Shown in pieces: positions 8,297 to 15,712 of a DNA stretch of 18,403 nucleotides (the first letter of the stretch is position 1; each line of letters begins with the position of its first letter). The position numbers were made by a program, and so were the translations under genes. The DNA comes from MB1-2 sp046566065 (GTDB lineage: Bacteria > Actinomycetota > CADDZG01 > WHSQ01): the NCBI GenBank assembly GCA_046566065.1, contig JBKHXK010000040.1:1-18403 (forward strand), written 5' to 3'. The notes beneath the pieces were generated by a model, which was not told where the DNA came from, ran no database searches, and worked only from the letters and a program-made list of their open reading frames with translations.

Positions 8297-9328
8297 ATGA
8301 TGGACGCCGACATGAACATGGTGGGAATCGGGCGTAAACGGACTCTGCGCGCAGTGCTTGCAGCAGCTTGCCTTGCTGCAGCACTGTTGACCGCGCCGGG
8401 ACCCGCGGTCGCCACCGACCTCGAACAGCTCCGGCAACGAGCGCAGTTCATCGCCGACCAGGTCTCGGCCCGCGAGCACGACCTCGAGCGCTTGAACGCC
8501 AAACACTCGTCTCTCAGCGCGCAGATCGCCGACGCCAGCAGCCAGATCGGGCTGATGGAACTGGAGCTCCACCGGGCCGAACAGGACCGGGCCGCCGCCA
8601 TGCAGGACTACATCGACCGGGCCGTCGAGGCCTATATGGACGGCTCCACCACCCACCTCGCTCTTCTGCTGTCCTCGAAGGATCTCAACCAGTTGTTCAC
8701 GATCGCCGAGGCAACGGTTGCTTCGGCCGCCGAGGATGCGGACGCCCTCGATGAGGCGCTGCAGGCGCAGGTAGCTGCGGAGCGTCGCCAGGCCCAGATC
8801 GACGTACGCAAGCAGAAGCTGCTGGCGGCCGAAGCCAAGGTCGAAGCGATCAAGACCTCGATCTCGAACGCGCTCGCCGCTAGACGTCAGCTGCTCGCCC
8901 GTCTGACGGCAGAGGTACAAGAGCTCGAACGTCAGGCGAGAGAGGCAGCCGCTCTCGCGGCGCAGCCCGACGCGGCCTTCCTGGCGCTATTGGGTGGCAC
9001 CGGTCCCACGCTGGGCATCCCCGACGGCTACGTCGGCACGGGCATCACGTTCGAGGGCATCTCTTCCTGGTACGGCCCTGGTTTCGAGGGCAACCGCACC
9101 GCGAGCGGAGACATCTTCGATTCGAGCTTGTACACCGCGGCGAGCAAGGAGCTTCCGTTGGGCACCTGGCTCTTCGTGCAACACGAGGGCCGCGGCGTGG
9201 TCGTGCTCGTCAACGACCGCGGCCCCTACGTCGACGACAGGATCTTGGATCTGAGCAAGGCTGCAGCCCAGGCGATCGGTATCACGGGCCTCGGCTGGGT
9301 GAAAGCGGAGATCCTGATCAAGAAGTAG
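8297..9328 (+). CDS. Secreted coiled-coil protein with C-terminal RlpA-like double-psi beta-barrel
   Basis: Probable cell-wall protein of up to 343 residues. In order: signal peptide with a KR-containing basic end and an Ala/Leu core, cleaved near AVA|TDL (39); a coiled coil at about 41-220 containing AYMDGSTTHLALLLSSKDLN, which resembles the regulatory coiled-coil module of PcsB/CwlO/RipC-type hydrolases activated by FtsEX; a short linker; and a DPBB domain (253-342) with ISSWYGPGFEGNRTASGD, PLGTWLFV and VLVNDRGPYVDDRILDLS. D307 matches the conserved RlpA Asp, but the usual His in AAHxTLPxG is Ser here (S283 in TAASKELPLG). Possible starts are ATGs at 8297, 8300, 8312 and 8318, none with a clear ribosome site; the signal peptide survives in all. 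Divergent from pfp (84-bp spacer). Confidence 0.85.
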   Translation: MMDADMNMVGIGRKRTLRAVLAAACLAAALLTAPGPAVATDLEQLRQRAQFIADQVSAREHDLERLNAKHSSLSAQIADASSQIGLMELELHRAEQDRAAAMQDYIDRAVEAYMDGSTTHLALLLSSKDLNQLFTIAEATVASAAEDADALDEALQAQVAAERRQAQIDVRKQKLLAAEAKVEAIKTSISNALAARRQLLARLTAEVQELERQAREAAALAAQPDAAFLALLGGTGPTLGIPDGYVGTGITFEGISSWYGPGFEGNRTASGDIFDSSLYTAASKELPLGTWLFVQHEGRGVVVLVNDRGPYVDDRILDLSKAAAQAIGITGLGWVKAEILIKK

Positions 9329-12013
9329 CTAGGGCTTCGGCTCTGGCTCCGCGTCGCGCCCGAACGGCAACCTCTTCCTGATCCGACCGAGCCACTCCTC
9401 GTCCTCGCCCGCGTCCAGGAAGTCCTCGCCCGCATGCTCTGGGACGAAGGACCAGAACTCTCCCTCTTGTGGGGAGGGATCCTCCGAAGCGCCGTCCAGT
9501 TGGATGACGTTGTCCGTCTTCCCGAGATCGGCCGCGATCTCGTCGTACTGATCCTGCGTGCGCGCGAGGCGCATCGAGTACTTCGCCGCACGCGTCGCGT
9601 CCTTCTGCGCAGCCCAGGAGGACGCCTGCGCCGCCTTCGCCGCTCCCTCCGCTTGCTTGGCGGCCTCAGCGGCGGACCGTATGGCCTCTTCGTGTCGGCT
9701 TCGCGCTTCTTGTTGCTCCTTGTCGAAGAGCGCGGTGAGTTCGTTCACCCTGGCGAGCATCTCGGCTGAGGACTCCGTTGCGGTTCGCGCCGCCGCCGTG
9801 GCTTCAGCCATCTCGCGGCGGGCTCTCTCCTGCTCGGCGAAGTGAGCATCTGCCTGTTCGATGGCTCGGGCAAACGCCTGCTGCGCCGTGTCGGCCGCGT
9901 GCTGGCTCGCTTGCGCGGCTTCTTGGGCGGAGCGAGCGGCGAGCTCTTGGGCGGCCCGCGCCACCGCCTCCTCGCTCGCACGTTGGGCGGCCTCGGCCGC
10001 AGCCGCCGCCGCTTGCTCCGTGCGCGTGAGAGACACCTCTTGCTCGCGCCGGGCGGCCTGCGCCTCTGCAGCGTGAGCGATAGAGCTGGCGGCCGAGCGT
10101 TCCGCGGCGGCGACGGAGCGAGCCATCTCCTCACGAGCCTCCTTCACCACCGCCTGCAGGGCCCTGGAGGCGGTGGTGCGCTGCTCGTCGGCCGCGGCGG
10201 ATAGCGACTCCAGCGCCCTGCTGAGGGCCTGGTCCACCGAGCCACGGGCGGTCGCGGCTTGCTCTTTGACGACCGCGAGCTCCCGCTCGACCGCGGCACG
10301 AGCCTCGCGCTCCGCCGTGGCGGTGGCAACAGCACGAGCTTCGCTCGCCGCCTCCTGCGCAGAAGAGATCGCTGAGCGCGTCGCTTCGGCGACGCTGCCC
10401 TGCGTGTCACTCATGGTCCGAAGTGCGGCGTCGACCATGGTTTGCACTTCGTCCCGCGCGGCAGCTGCAGCAGCTTCGCTCTCTTGCGCCCGGCGCACGG
10501 CCTCTTGGTTCGCAGCTATCGACTCGGCCGCGGCCGCCACGGTCTCCCGCGTGCGCGCGGCGGCGAGATCCGAGCCTTCGCGGAGCGCAGCCTCGGTCGC
10601 TTCTTGGATCTCTCTCATCGATGCGATCGCAAGTTGGGCGGCGCGATCGGCTTCCTTAGATGCGGCGAGCGCGGCCTCTTCCCGTGCGACCCGGGACGCT
10701 TCCTGGAACGAGCTCCGCGCGCCCTCCGCCGCAGCTTCGGCTCCAGCCTGAACCAGCTTCATGGCCTGGATCGCGTCCTCGGAGCATGCAGACGTGGCCT
10801 GCATGGCCTCTTCGACGGCACGTCCGGTTTCCTCGCGTGCGACACGAGCCGCCGCTTCCCTGGCGCTCTGAACCGCCCGGCGCGCAGCGTCGATCACTTC
10901 GTCGACCGCCTGTTCGACCGCGGTCCGGCTCGCCTGCGAAGAAGTTGTGGTCTCTTGAGACAGCGCGGCCGCTGTGTCGCGGAACCGCTGCAGGGTCTGA
11001 GCGGCTTCCTCACGGACCTCGGCCCCCGCGGCATTCACCGAGCGGATCGTCTCGTGCATCGCGACCTCCGTCGCGTCCCGCGCTTCTTTGATGCTGCGCT
11101 GAGCGTCGAGTGCGATCTTCTCGGTAGCTTCACGAGCTTGCGCGGCCAGGTGGGAGGACTCTTGTTGGGCCGCCGCGGCCGCAGCAGCGCGGGCTCGTTC
11201 GATCCCCTCCTCCGAAGCTCGCAGGGCATCGGCTGCCGAACGCGCCGCTGCCACCCGGGTCTGCTCTAGGGCCTCGATCGCCTCCCGTAAAGCAGCGTGT
11301 GTCGTCTGACGCGCTTCTTCGACGGCGCGACCTGCTTCCTCCCGAGCCGCGGCCGCTGCCTCTTCGCGCGAGCTCTGAACCGCTTCTGCGAGCGAGGCCA
11401 GTGCAGCCTGGACGACCTGATCGATCGCGCCCCGGGCCTCGGCCGTTACGAGTAGCGTCTCTTGCCTTGCCGCTTCGGCGTCGAGCGCCGCGCGCGTGGC
11501 CCGTTCCAGAGCGGCCTCTCGCGCGACGCGGCCCAACTGCTCTTCGGCTCGTTGCGCGTTCAGCTGCTCCGCGGAGCGAGCGGCCGCTTGCTGGGCGAGC
11601 TCGACCGCAGCGCTGGCCGTGCGTGCGGCCTCCTGCTGTGCGGCGGTCGTCGCCGCCTGCCGTTCGATCTGTGCGGCGGCCGCCTCGGCGGCCCGAACCG
11701 CCTCTGCCGCGTGGGCTTGGGCAGCACGAGCCTCGGCCAGGGCAGCCTTCTGCGCGGCGCGGGCCGCGGCTTCCTGCGCCTGCAGGTCGGCCGCGATCTG
11801 AACCAGGTCCTCCTTGAACTCGGCGATGTCGGTCTCGGCCTTGGCCGCTCGGTTCCAGGCTCCGGCCAGTTCGGCGACCCAGCCCGGCATCTCGTCCGGG
11901 GTCGCCAACGAGCGGGTGTAGGAGGGGCCCGCTGGCGGTTCCGGGCGGAACTCCTGGTGCGACTTCCGGATCAACTCCGGCGGATGCCCGTTGGCGCCAT
12001 TGCCCTCACCCAT
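9329..12013 (-). CDS. Giant alanine-rich coiled-coil protein, function unknown
   Basis: An 894-residue soluble protein I cannot assign to a named family. Seen: a polar N-terminal part (1-55) with ATPDEMPGWVAELAGAWNRA; an almost unbroken Ala/Glu/Arg/Gln helical region at about 55-830 with few Gly and very few Pro, so a very long coiled coil or helical rod; and an acidic tail (about 831-894) with EGEFWSFVPEHAGEDFLD, then basic RIRKRLPFGR and EPEPKP. Segments around 210-259 and 379-428 are internal repeats (AVQSSREEA / AVQSAREAA, then AREE(A/T)GRAVEEA). No signal peptide or membrane segment. ATG 12013 has GGGAGGGG about 7 nt upstream; the open frame upstream overlaps the GHKL-like gene and was rejected. 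Likely co-transcribed with that gene (86-bp gap). A scaffold role like Scy/FilP is only a guess. Its stop touches the RlpA-type stop. Confidence 0.8.
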   Translation of the reverse strand: MGEGNGANGHPPELIRKSHQEFRPEPPAGPSYTRSLATPDEMPGWVAELAGAWNRAAKAETDIAEFKEDLVQIAADLQAQEAAARAAQKAALAEARAAQAHAAEAVRAAEAAAAQIERQAATTAAQQEAARTASAAVELAQQAAARSAEQLNAQRAEEQLGRVAREAALERATRAALDAEAARQETLLVTAEARGAIDQVVQAALASLAEAVQSSREEAAAAAREEAGRAVEEARQTTHAALREAIEALEQTRVAAARSAADALRASEEGIERARAAAAAAAQQESSHLAAQAREATEKIALDAQRSIKEARDATEVAMHETIRSVNAAGAEVREEAAQTLQRFRDTAAALSQETTTSSQASRTAVEQAVDEVIDAARRAVQSAREAAARVAREETGRAVEEAMQATSACSEDAIQAMKLVQAGAEAAAEGARSSFQEASRVAREEAALAASKEADRAAQLAIASMREIQEATEAALREGSDLAAARTRETVAAAAESIAANQEAVRRAQESEAAAAAARDEVQTMVDAALRTMSDTQGSVAEATRSAISSAQEAASEARAVATATAEREARAAVERELAVVKEQAATARGSVDQALSRALESLSAAADEQRTTASRALQAVVKEAREEMARSVAAAERSAASSIAHAAEAQAARREQEVSLTRTEQAAAAAAEAAQRASEEAVARAAQELAARSAQEAAQASQHAADTAQQAFARAIEQADAHFAEQERARREMAEATAAARTATESSAEMLARVNELTALFDKEQQEARSRHEEAIRSAAEAAKQAEGAAKAAQASSWAAQKDATRAAKYSMRLARTQDQYDEIAADLGKTDNVIQLDGASEDPSPQEGEFWSFVPEHAGEDFLDAGEDEEWLGRIRKRLPFGRDAEPEPKP

Positions 12014-12099
12014 GACGATCCCCTCCCGCGCAGAAGCCAGCTCGTGCAAGAAGGGTTCCAGGCTTTTCCTGTTTCTCCTGCTCGTACCGCTTCGCGTGG

Positions 12100-12495
12100 T
12101 TAGAGGAGTTTGGTGAGGCGGATGGTGCGGCCCGAAGTGGTCTCGGAGACCTCGACCCGATCCATGAGCCCGGTCACGAGCGCCATCGAGAGGTCCTCGA
12201 GGGTCTCGGATGGCATTTCCAAAGCAGATCTCGGGCGAGAGGGATGGCAGGCCATGCACGAGCTCTTCGTCGTGCATCCCTCGATCGAGAAGCAAGCCTC
12301 GGACGAGGTGATGTCCCAGTGGACGGAGGGAGCGGGGTCGGCGGCCCGGCCGGCCGAGCGGGTCCACATCTCCGTGACGGCCACGAGACAGTCGAAGGTG
12401 ACCGGATCGGCGACGCCGGCGGCCGCAAGATCCTGCCGGAGGGTCCTCCTCAGGTCCGACAAGCTAGCTTTATCGGCCACCGTTCTGGTCTGCAC
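12100..12495 (-). CDS. Degenerate GHKL/anti-sigma-like protein with a Cys cluster
   Basis: A 131-residue protein with the outline of an RsbW-type ATPase domain: an N-terminal helix (LRRTLRQDLAAAGV), an N-box-like helix DCLVAVTEMWTRSAGR (35-50), a strand pair, and a closing SETTSGRTIRLTKLL equivalent to the GTxVRL end. The N-box Asn and the DxGxG/GxGxxG boxes are absent. In their place is IEGCTTKSSCMACHPSRP with C74, C80, C83 and H84. It is therefore unlikely to bind ATP normally and may bind metal or act as a non-enzymatic partner. The GTG at 12493-12495 has no strong ribosome site; a second GTG at codon 6 is possible. It is first in a two-gene unit with the coiled-coil gene and starts 32 bp from divergent glpK. 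The homology call is moderate. Confidence 0.65.
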   Translation of the reverse strand: MQTRTVADKASLSDLRRTLRQDLAAAGVADPVTFDCLVAVTEMWTRSAGRAADPAPSVHWDITSSEACFSIEGCTTKSSCMACHPSRPRSALEMPSETLEDLSMALVTGLMDRVEVSETTSGRTIRLTKLL

Positions 12496-12514
12496 GTGGC
12501 CATTCTTATCCCTT

Positions 12515-12523
12515 GGGAGGGAG
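12515..12523 (+). promoter_or_regulatory. Ribosome binding site deciding the glpK start
   Basis: GGGAGGGAG sits 4-5 nt before ATG 12528. It covers the bases just after an alternative in-frame ATG at 12513, which therefore cannot use it. This fixes MPELVVSIDAG as the N-terminus. Confidence 0.7.
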
Positions 12524-12527
12524 CGCG

Positions 12528-14021
12528 ATGCCGGAGCTCGTGGTCTCGATCGATGCCGGTACCACCGGCATCAAGGTGCTGGTGCTGGATGGGTCGGCCG
12601 AAGAGAGGGGCCGGGCCTACTCGGAGTTCTCTCAGGGGTTCCCCCGGCCCGGCTGGGTGGAACACGACGCCTCGGAGATCTGGGATGTGACGCGCTCCGT
12701 GCTCGCGGCCGCTCTGTCTGCGGCGTCCGCCTCGGCGTCGGACGTCGCGGCGATCGGGATCACGAACCAACGCGAGACGACGGTGATCTGGGACCGCTCC
12801 TCCGGAGAACCGGTTGCACCCGCGATCGTGTGGCAGTGCAGGCGTTCGACCGCGATCTGCGAACGGTTGCGGAGCGAGGGCCTGGAAGACGAGCTGCGCG
12901 CCCGCACCGGTCTTGTCTTGGACCCCTACTTCTCCTCCACGAAGATCATCTGGTACCTCGAGAACATCGAGGGTTTGCGCAAGAAGGCCGAAGCCGGGGA
13001 GCTCGCGTTCGGCACGATCGACACCTGGCTCATCTGGAACCTGACCGGCGGAGAGGCGCACGTGACCGAGCCTTCGAACGCGTCTCGCACGATGTTGTTC
13101 TCGCTCGAGGAGCAGGCCTGGGACGACTGGATCCTCGAGCAGCTCTCGATCCCGCCCTCATTGCTACCCACCGTGGCGCCGACCAGCGGCCGGTTCGGCG
13201 AGACGGCGGCGGGGGTCCTGGACGCCTCCGTGCCTATCTCGGGGGTCGCCGGAGATCAGCAGGCCGCTCTGTTCGGACAGGCTTGCTTCGAAAGCGGCAT
13301 GGCGAAGAACACCTACGGAACGGGCTCCTTCGTCCTGATGAACACCGGGGGCCGGCTCCCCCGCTCGGAGCACGGGTTGCTCTCTACGACGGCTTGGAGC
13401 CTCGGCGAGGACACGACCTACGCGCTCGAAGGAGCGATCTTCGTCACGGGGGCCGCGATCCAGTGGTTGCGCGACGGTCTCGGCGCGATCGAGCGAGCGG
13501 ACGAGACGGGGCCGCTGGCCTCCTCCGTCGAGGACGGGGGCGGCACCTACCTCGTGCCGGCGTTCGCCGGGCTCGGAGCGCCCTACTGGGATCCCTACGC
13601 GCGGGGGGCCTGGATCGGGATCACCGGGGGCACGACCAAGGCCCATCTCGCCCGCGCCGTGGTCGAGGCGATGGCGTATCAGACACGCGACGTGGTCGAG
13701 GCGATGGCAGCGGACGCCGGGGTCGGCCTGACCGAGCTGCGCGTGGACGGCGGCGCCAGCGTCATGGACGTGCTCTGCCAGTTCCAAGCCGACCAGCTCG
13801 GCGTCGTCGTGCGCCGACCGGCGAACCTCGAGACGACCGCGCTGGGGGCCGCCTACCTCGCCGGCCTCGCCGAGGGCGTGTGGGCGTCGCCGTCCGAGAT
13901 CGGCAGCGGATGGAGGGTCGACGCCGAGTTCGAACCGTCGAGGTCGGCCGACGAGGCCGGCTCGGCCTACGAGGGATGGAAGCGAGCGGTCGAACGAGCG
14001 CGAGCCTGGGCCGAGCCCTAA
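12528..14021 (+). CDS. glpK: Glycerol kinase
   Basis: FGGY-family kinase converting glycerol to sn-glycerol 3-phosphate with ATP. Its 497 residues match the GlpK length. Seen: phosphate loop DAGTTGIKVLVLDG (9-22, slightly unlike the usual DQGTTSSR), GITNQRET with glycerol ligands R82/E83, VWQCRRS, LDPYFSSTKI with Y134, TIDTWLIWNLTGG, NASRTMLFS, GVAGDQQAALFGQ with catalytic D243, MAKNTYGTGSFVLMNTG, and GGTTKAHLARAVVEAMAYQTRDV. These are GlpK-specific rather than xylulokinase-like. The ATG at 12528 follows GGGAGGGAG by about 5 nt and is preferred over an in-frame ATG 15 nt upstream that would overlap this ribosome site. No glpF or glpD lies in the window; plsC and an esterase follow. Confidence 0.95.
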   Translation: MPELVVSIDAGTTGIKVLVLDGSAEERGRAYSEFSQGFPRPGWVEHDASEIWDVTRSVLAAALSAASASASDVAAIGITNQRETTVIWDRSSGEPVAPAIVWQCRRSTAICERLRSEGLEDELRARTGLVLDPYFSSTKIIWYLENIEGLRKKAEAGELAFGTIDTWLIWNLTGGEAHVTEPSNASRTMLFSLEEQAWDDWILEQLSIPPSLLPTVAPTSGRFGETAAGVLDASVPISGVAGDQQAALFGQACFESGMAKNTYGTGSFVLMNTGGRLPRSEHGLLSTTAWSLGEDTTYALEGAIFVTGAAIQWLRDGLGAIERADETGPLASSVEDGGGTYLVPAFAGLGAPYWDPYARGAWIGITGGTTKAHLARAVVEAMAYQTRDVVEAMAADAGVGLTELRVDGGASVMDVLCQFQADQLGVVVRRPANLETTALGAAYLAGLAEGVWASPSEIGSGWRVDAEFEPSRSADEAGSAYEGWKRAVERARAWAEP

Positions 14022-14075
14022 CCGTTCTGACGGCGGAAAAGCACGCGTGGACGTGCTCCAGTTAACCCAGAACGG
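14022..14075. terminator. Two-tier hairpin between convergent glpK and plsC
   Basis: CCGTTCTG (14022-14029) pairs perfectly with CAGAACGG (14068-14075), and inside it AGCACG (14040-14045) pairs with CGTGCT (14052-14057) around a 6-nt loop. It starts at the base after the glpK stop and ends a few bases before the plsC stop, so it fills the convergent gap. The fold is symmetric and can form on both strands. There is no T-run on the plus strand (G8 instead), so termination is inferred from position. Confidence 0.55.
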
Positions 14076-14081
14076 GGGGGG

Positions 14082-14813
14082 TTAGCCGGCGAGGATCTCT
14101 TCGCTCAGGACGATGTCGTCTTCGACCGGCCGGCTGGATTCGGGCATCGGGACGGTGGCCTTGCGGGAGGCGTACTCGTCCACGTACTCCTGGCCGGACA
14201 GCATCATGATCTCGTACATGAGCTCGTCGGTGATCGAGCGAAGGACGAAGCGGTCCCGCTCCTCGGCCGAGTAGCGCTGGGCCAGCTCCAGGGGCTTGCC
14301 GAACCGGACGATGACCTTGGGACGCCCGAACAGCTTGGGGAGCTTCGCGTCGGGCGGCATCACGTCGAGGGTCCCGATGAGCCCGCAGGGGATGATCGGA
14401 ACCTGAGCGGCCAGAGCGAGGCGTGCCACGCCGGTTCTCCCCCGATGCAGCTTGTCATTCGGGGACCTGGTGCCCTCCGGGTAGATCCCCAGCAGCTTGC
14501 CTTCCTTCAGGACCTCGAGGGCGGTGTTCAGAGCGACCTCGGACTTCTTGCCCCCCTCGCGCTCGATCGGGATCTGACCGGCCATGCGGAAGAACCAGGC
14601 CGTCTTCCAGCTCTTGAAGTAGTCGGCCTTGGCCAGGTAGGTGACCTTGCGGCGCTTCACCACCAGCGGGATGAAGAAGGAGTCGAGGAAAGAGAGGTGG
14701 TTGGCGGCGATGATCGCCGGACCCTTCTTGGGCACGTTGTTCAGCCCCTCCACCTTGATGCCATAAAGCGCCCGAAGCAGTGGCTTCAGAACGGCCTTGA
14801 AAACCCAGTACAT
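14082..14813 (-). CDS. plsC: 1-acyl-sn-glycerol-3-phosphate acyltransferase (PlsC family)
   Basis: Transfers an acyl chain to lysophosphatidate to form phosphatidate, at the inner face of the membrane. About 243 residues from ATG 14811-14813. Seen: N-terminal hydrophobic stretch YWVFKAVLKPLLRALYGIKV, the catalytic NHxxxxD box NHLSFLD (H39, D44), block II GQIPIER, block III YPEGTRS (111-117) that holds the phosphate, and block IV VPIIPCGLIGT. These four acyltransferase blocks are complete and in order. The C-terminal tail is acidic. The frame is open to a TTG at 14895-14897, and neither start has a good ribosome site, so up to 28 residues could be missing. Convergent with glpK and divergent from the esterase; all three act on glycerol backbones. 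Confidence 0.88.
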   Translation of the reverse strand: MYWVFKAVLKPLLRALYGIKVEGLNNVPKKGPAIIAANHLSFLDSFFIPLVVKRRKVTYLAKADYFKSWKTAWFFRMAGQIPIEREGGKKSEVALNTALEVLKEGKLLGIYPEGTRSPNDKLHRGRTGVARLALAAQVPIIPCGLIGTLDVMPPDAKLPKLFGRPKVIVRFGKPLELAQRYSAEERDRFVLRSITDELMYEIMMLSGQEYVDEYASRKATVPMPESSRPVEDDIVLSEEILAG

Positions 14814-14947
14814 CAATTGTCGATCGAACCTCTCTTCGCGCTCGTGAGCGCCCTGCCCCCGATGTGACAGGTCATCATGATGTAGCAGAATCGTCAACCG
14901 CGACTACAGCAAGCACTCGAACGACCCGACCGCCAGAGGAGGCCCCG

Positions 14948-15712
14948 ATGAAGCAGATCGAGATCCGCGAGGGGGCCGAGGAATTCACCCTCGGGAGTGG
15001 CCCCACCGGCGTGCTGCTGATCCACGGGTTCACCGGCTCGCCTCGCTCGATGCGAGGCCTGGGCGAGTTCCTGGCAGAACGCGGCCTCTCGGTCAGGGGA
15101 CCTCGGCTTCCGGGCCACGCCACCTCGTGGCAGGACTGCAACACCAAGACCGCCCGGGACTGGACCGACGCCGTGGACGAGGAGTTCGAGCGGTTCTCGG
15201 CCGCCCACCAGGAGGTCTTCTTGGTCGGACTCTCCTTCGGCGCCACCCTGGCCTTGAACCTGGCGGTCCGCCAGCCCGATCGGGTCTCCGGCGTCGTGAG
15301 CCTGGCGGGCTTCGTGCTGAGCAAGGATCCTCTGCGCTTCGCGGCCCCCGTGATGGGCCTCGTGCTCAAGTCCTTCCCGGGACTCGGCAACGACATCGCC
15401 GAACCGGGCCAGGACGAGCTCTGCTACGACAGGATCCCGGTCCGGGCCGTGCCGCACGTGCTGAAGCTCATGAAACAGACGAGGGGTCTGCTGCCGAGCC
15501 TCAGGGTCCCCCTGCTGGCGATGCACAGCCGCAACGACCACACCGTGCCTCCGGACAGCTCGCAGGCGATCTACGACGAGGCGGGCTCGAGCGACAAGGA
15601 CCTGATCTGGTTCGAGCGCTCGTATCACGTGATCACGATGGACTACGACCGCGACGAGATCTTCGAGCGCACCTACAACTTCATCAAGCAGAGAGCGAAA
15701 CATGCCGTCTGA
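14948..15712 (+). CDS. Carboxylesterase / monoacylglycerol lipase-type alpha/beta hydrolase
   Basis: Serine hydrolase of 254 residues, the size of Est30/thermophilic monoacylglycerol lipases. Seen: LLIHGFTGSPRSMR with the oxyanion HGFTG (26-30), RGPRLPGHAT, the nucleophile elbow GLSFGA with S96, MHSRNDHTVPP with D197, and RSYHVITMDYDRDEIF with H227, completing the triad. No signal peptide, so it is cytoplasmic. ATG 14948 follows AGAGGAGG by 6 nt, a strong ribosome site that rules out upstream starts. Its last 11 bp overlap the start of the next gene, so the two are probably translated together. The substrate is predicted from family resemblance: short-chain esters or monoacylglycerols, in keeping with glpK and plsC next door. 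Confidence 0.88.
   Translation: MKQIEIREGAEEFTLGSGPTGVLLIHGFTGSPRSMRGLGEFLAERGLSVRGPRLPGHATSWQDCNTKTARDWTDAVDEEFERFSAAHQEVFLVGLSFGATLALNLAVRQPDRVSGVVSLAGFVLSKDPLRFAAPVMGLVLKSFPGLGNDIAEPGQDELCYDRIPVRAVPHVLKLMKQTRGLLPSLRVPLLAMHSRNDHTVPPDSSQAIYDEAGSSDKDLIWFERSYHVITMDYDRDEIFERTYNFIKQRAKHAV

Noticed and set aside
8213..8920. Extension of the phosphofructokinase frame by 236 residues
   Set aside because: It lies antisense to the signal peptide and coiled coil of the RlpA-type gene, has no homology features, and the GTG at 8212 has a good ribosome site before the canonical N-terminus.
9434..11817. Several plus-strand open frames inside the coiled-coil gene
   Set aside because: GC-rich, Ala/Arg-coding DNA keeps several frames open. 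The antisense products are low-complexity Ser/Arg/Leu strings, and the minus-strand frame is far longer with a proper start.
9329..12013. Coding-strand repeats here as a CRISPR or DNA satellite
   Set aside because: Similarity is at protein level with diverged codons and in frame; there are no identical repeats with regular unique spacers.
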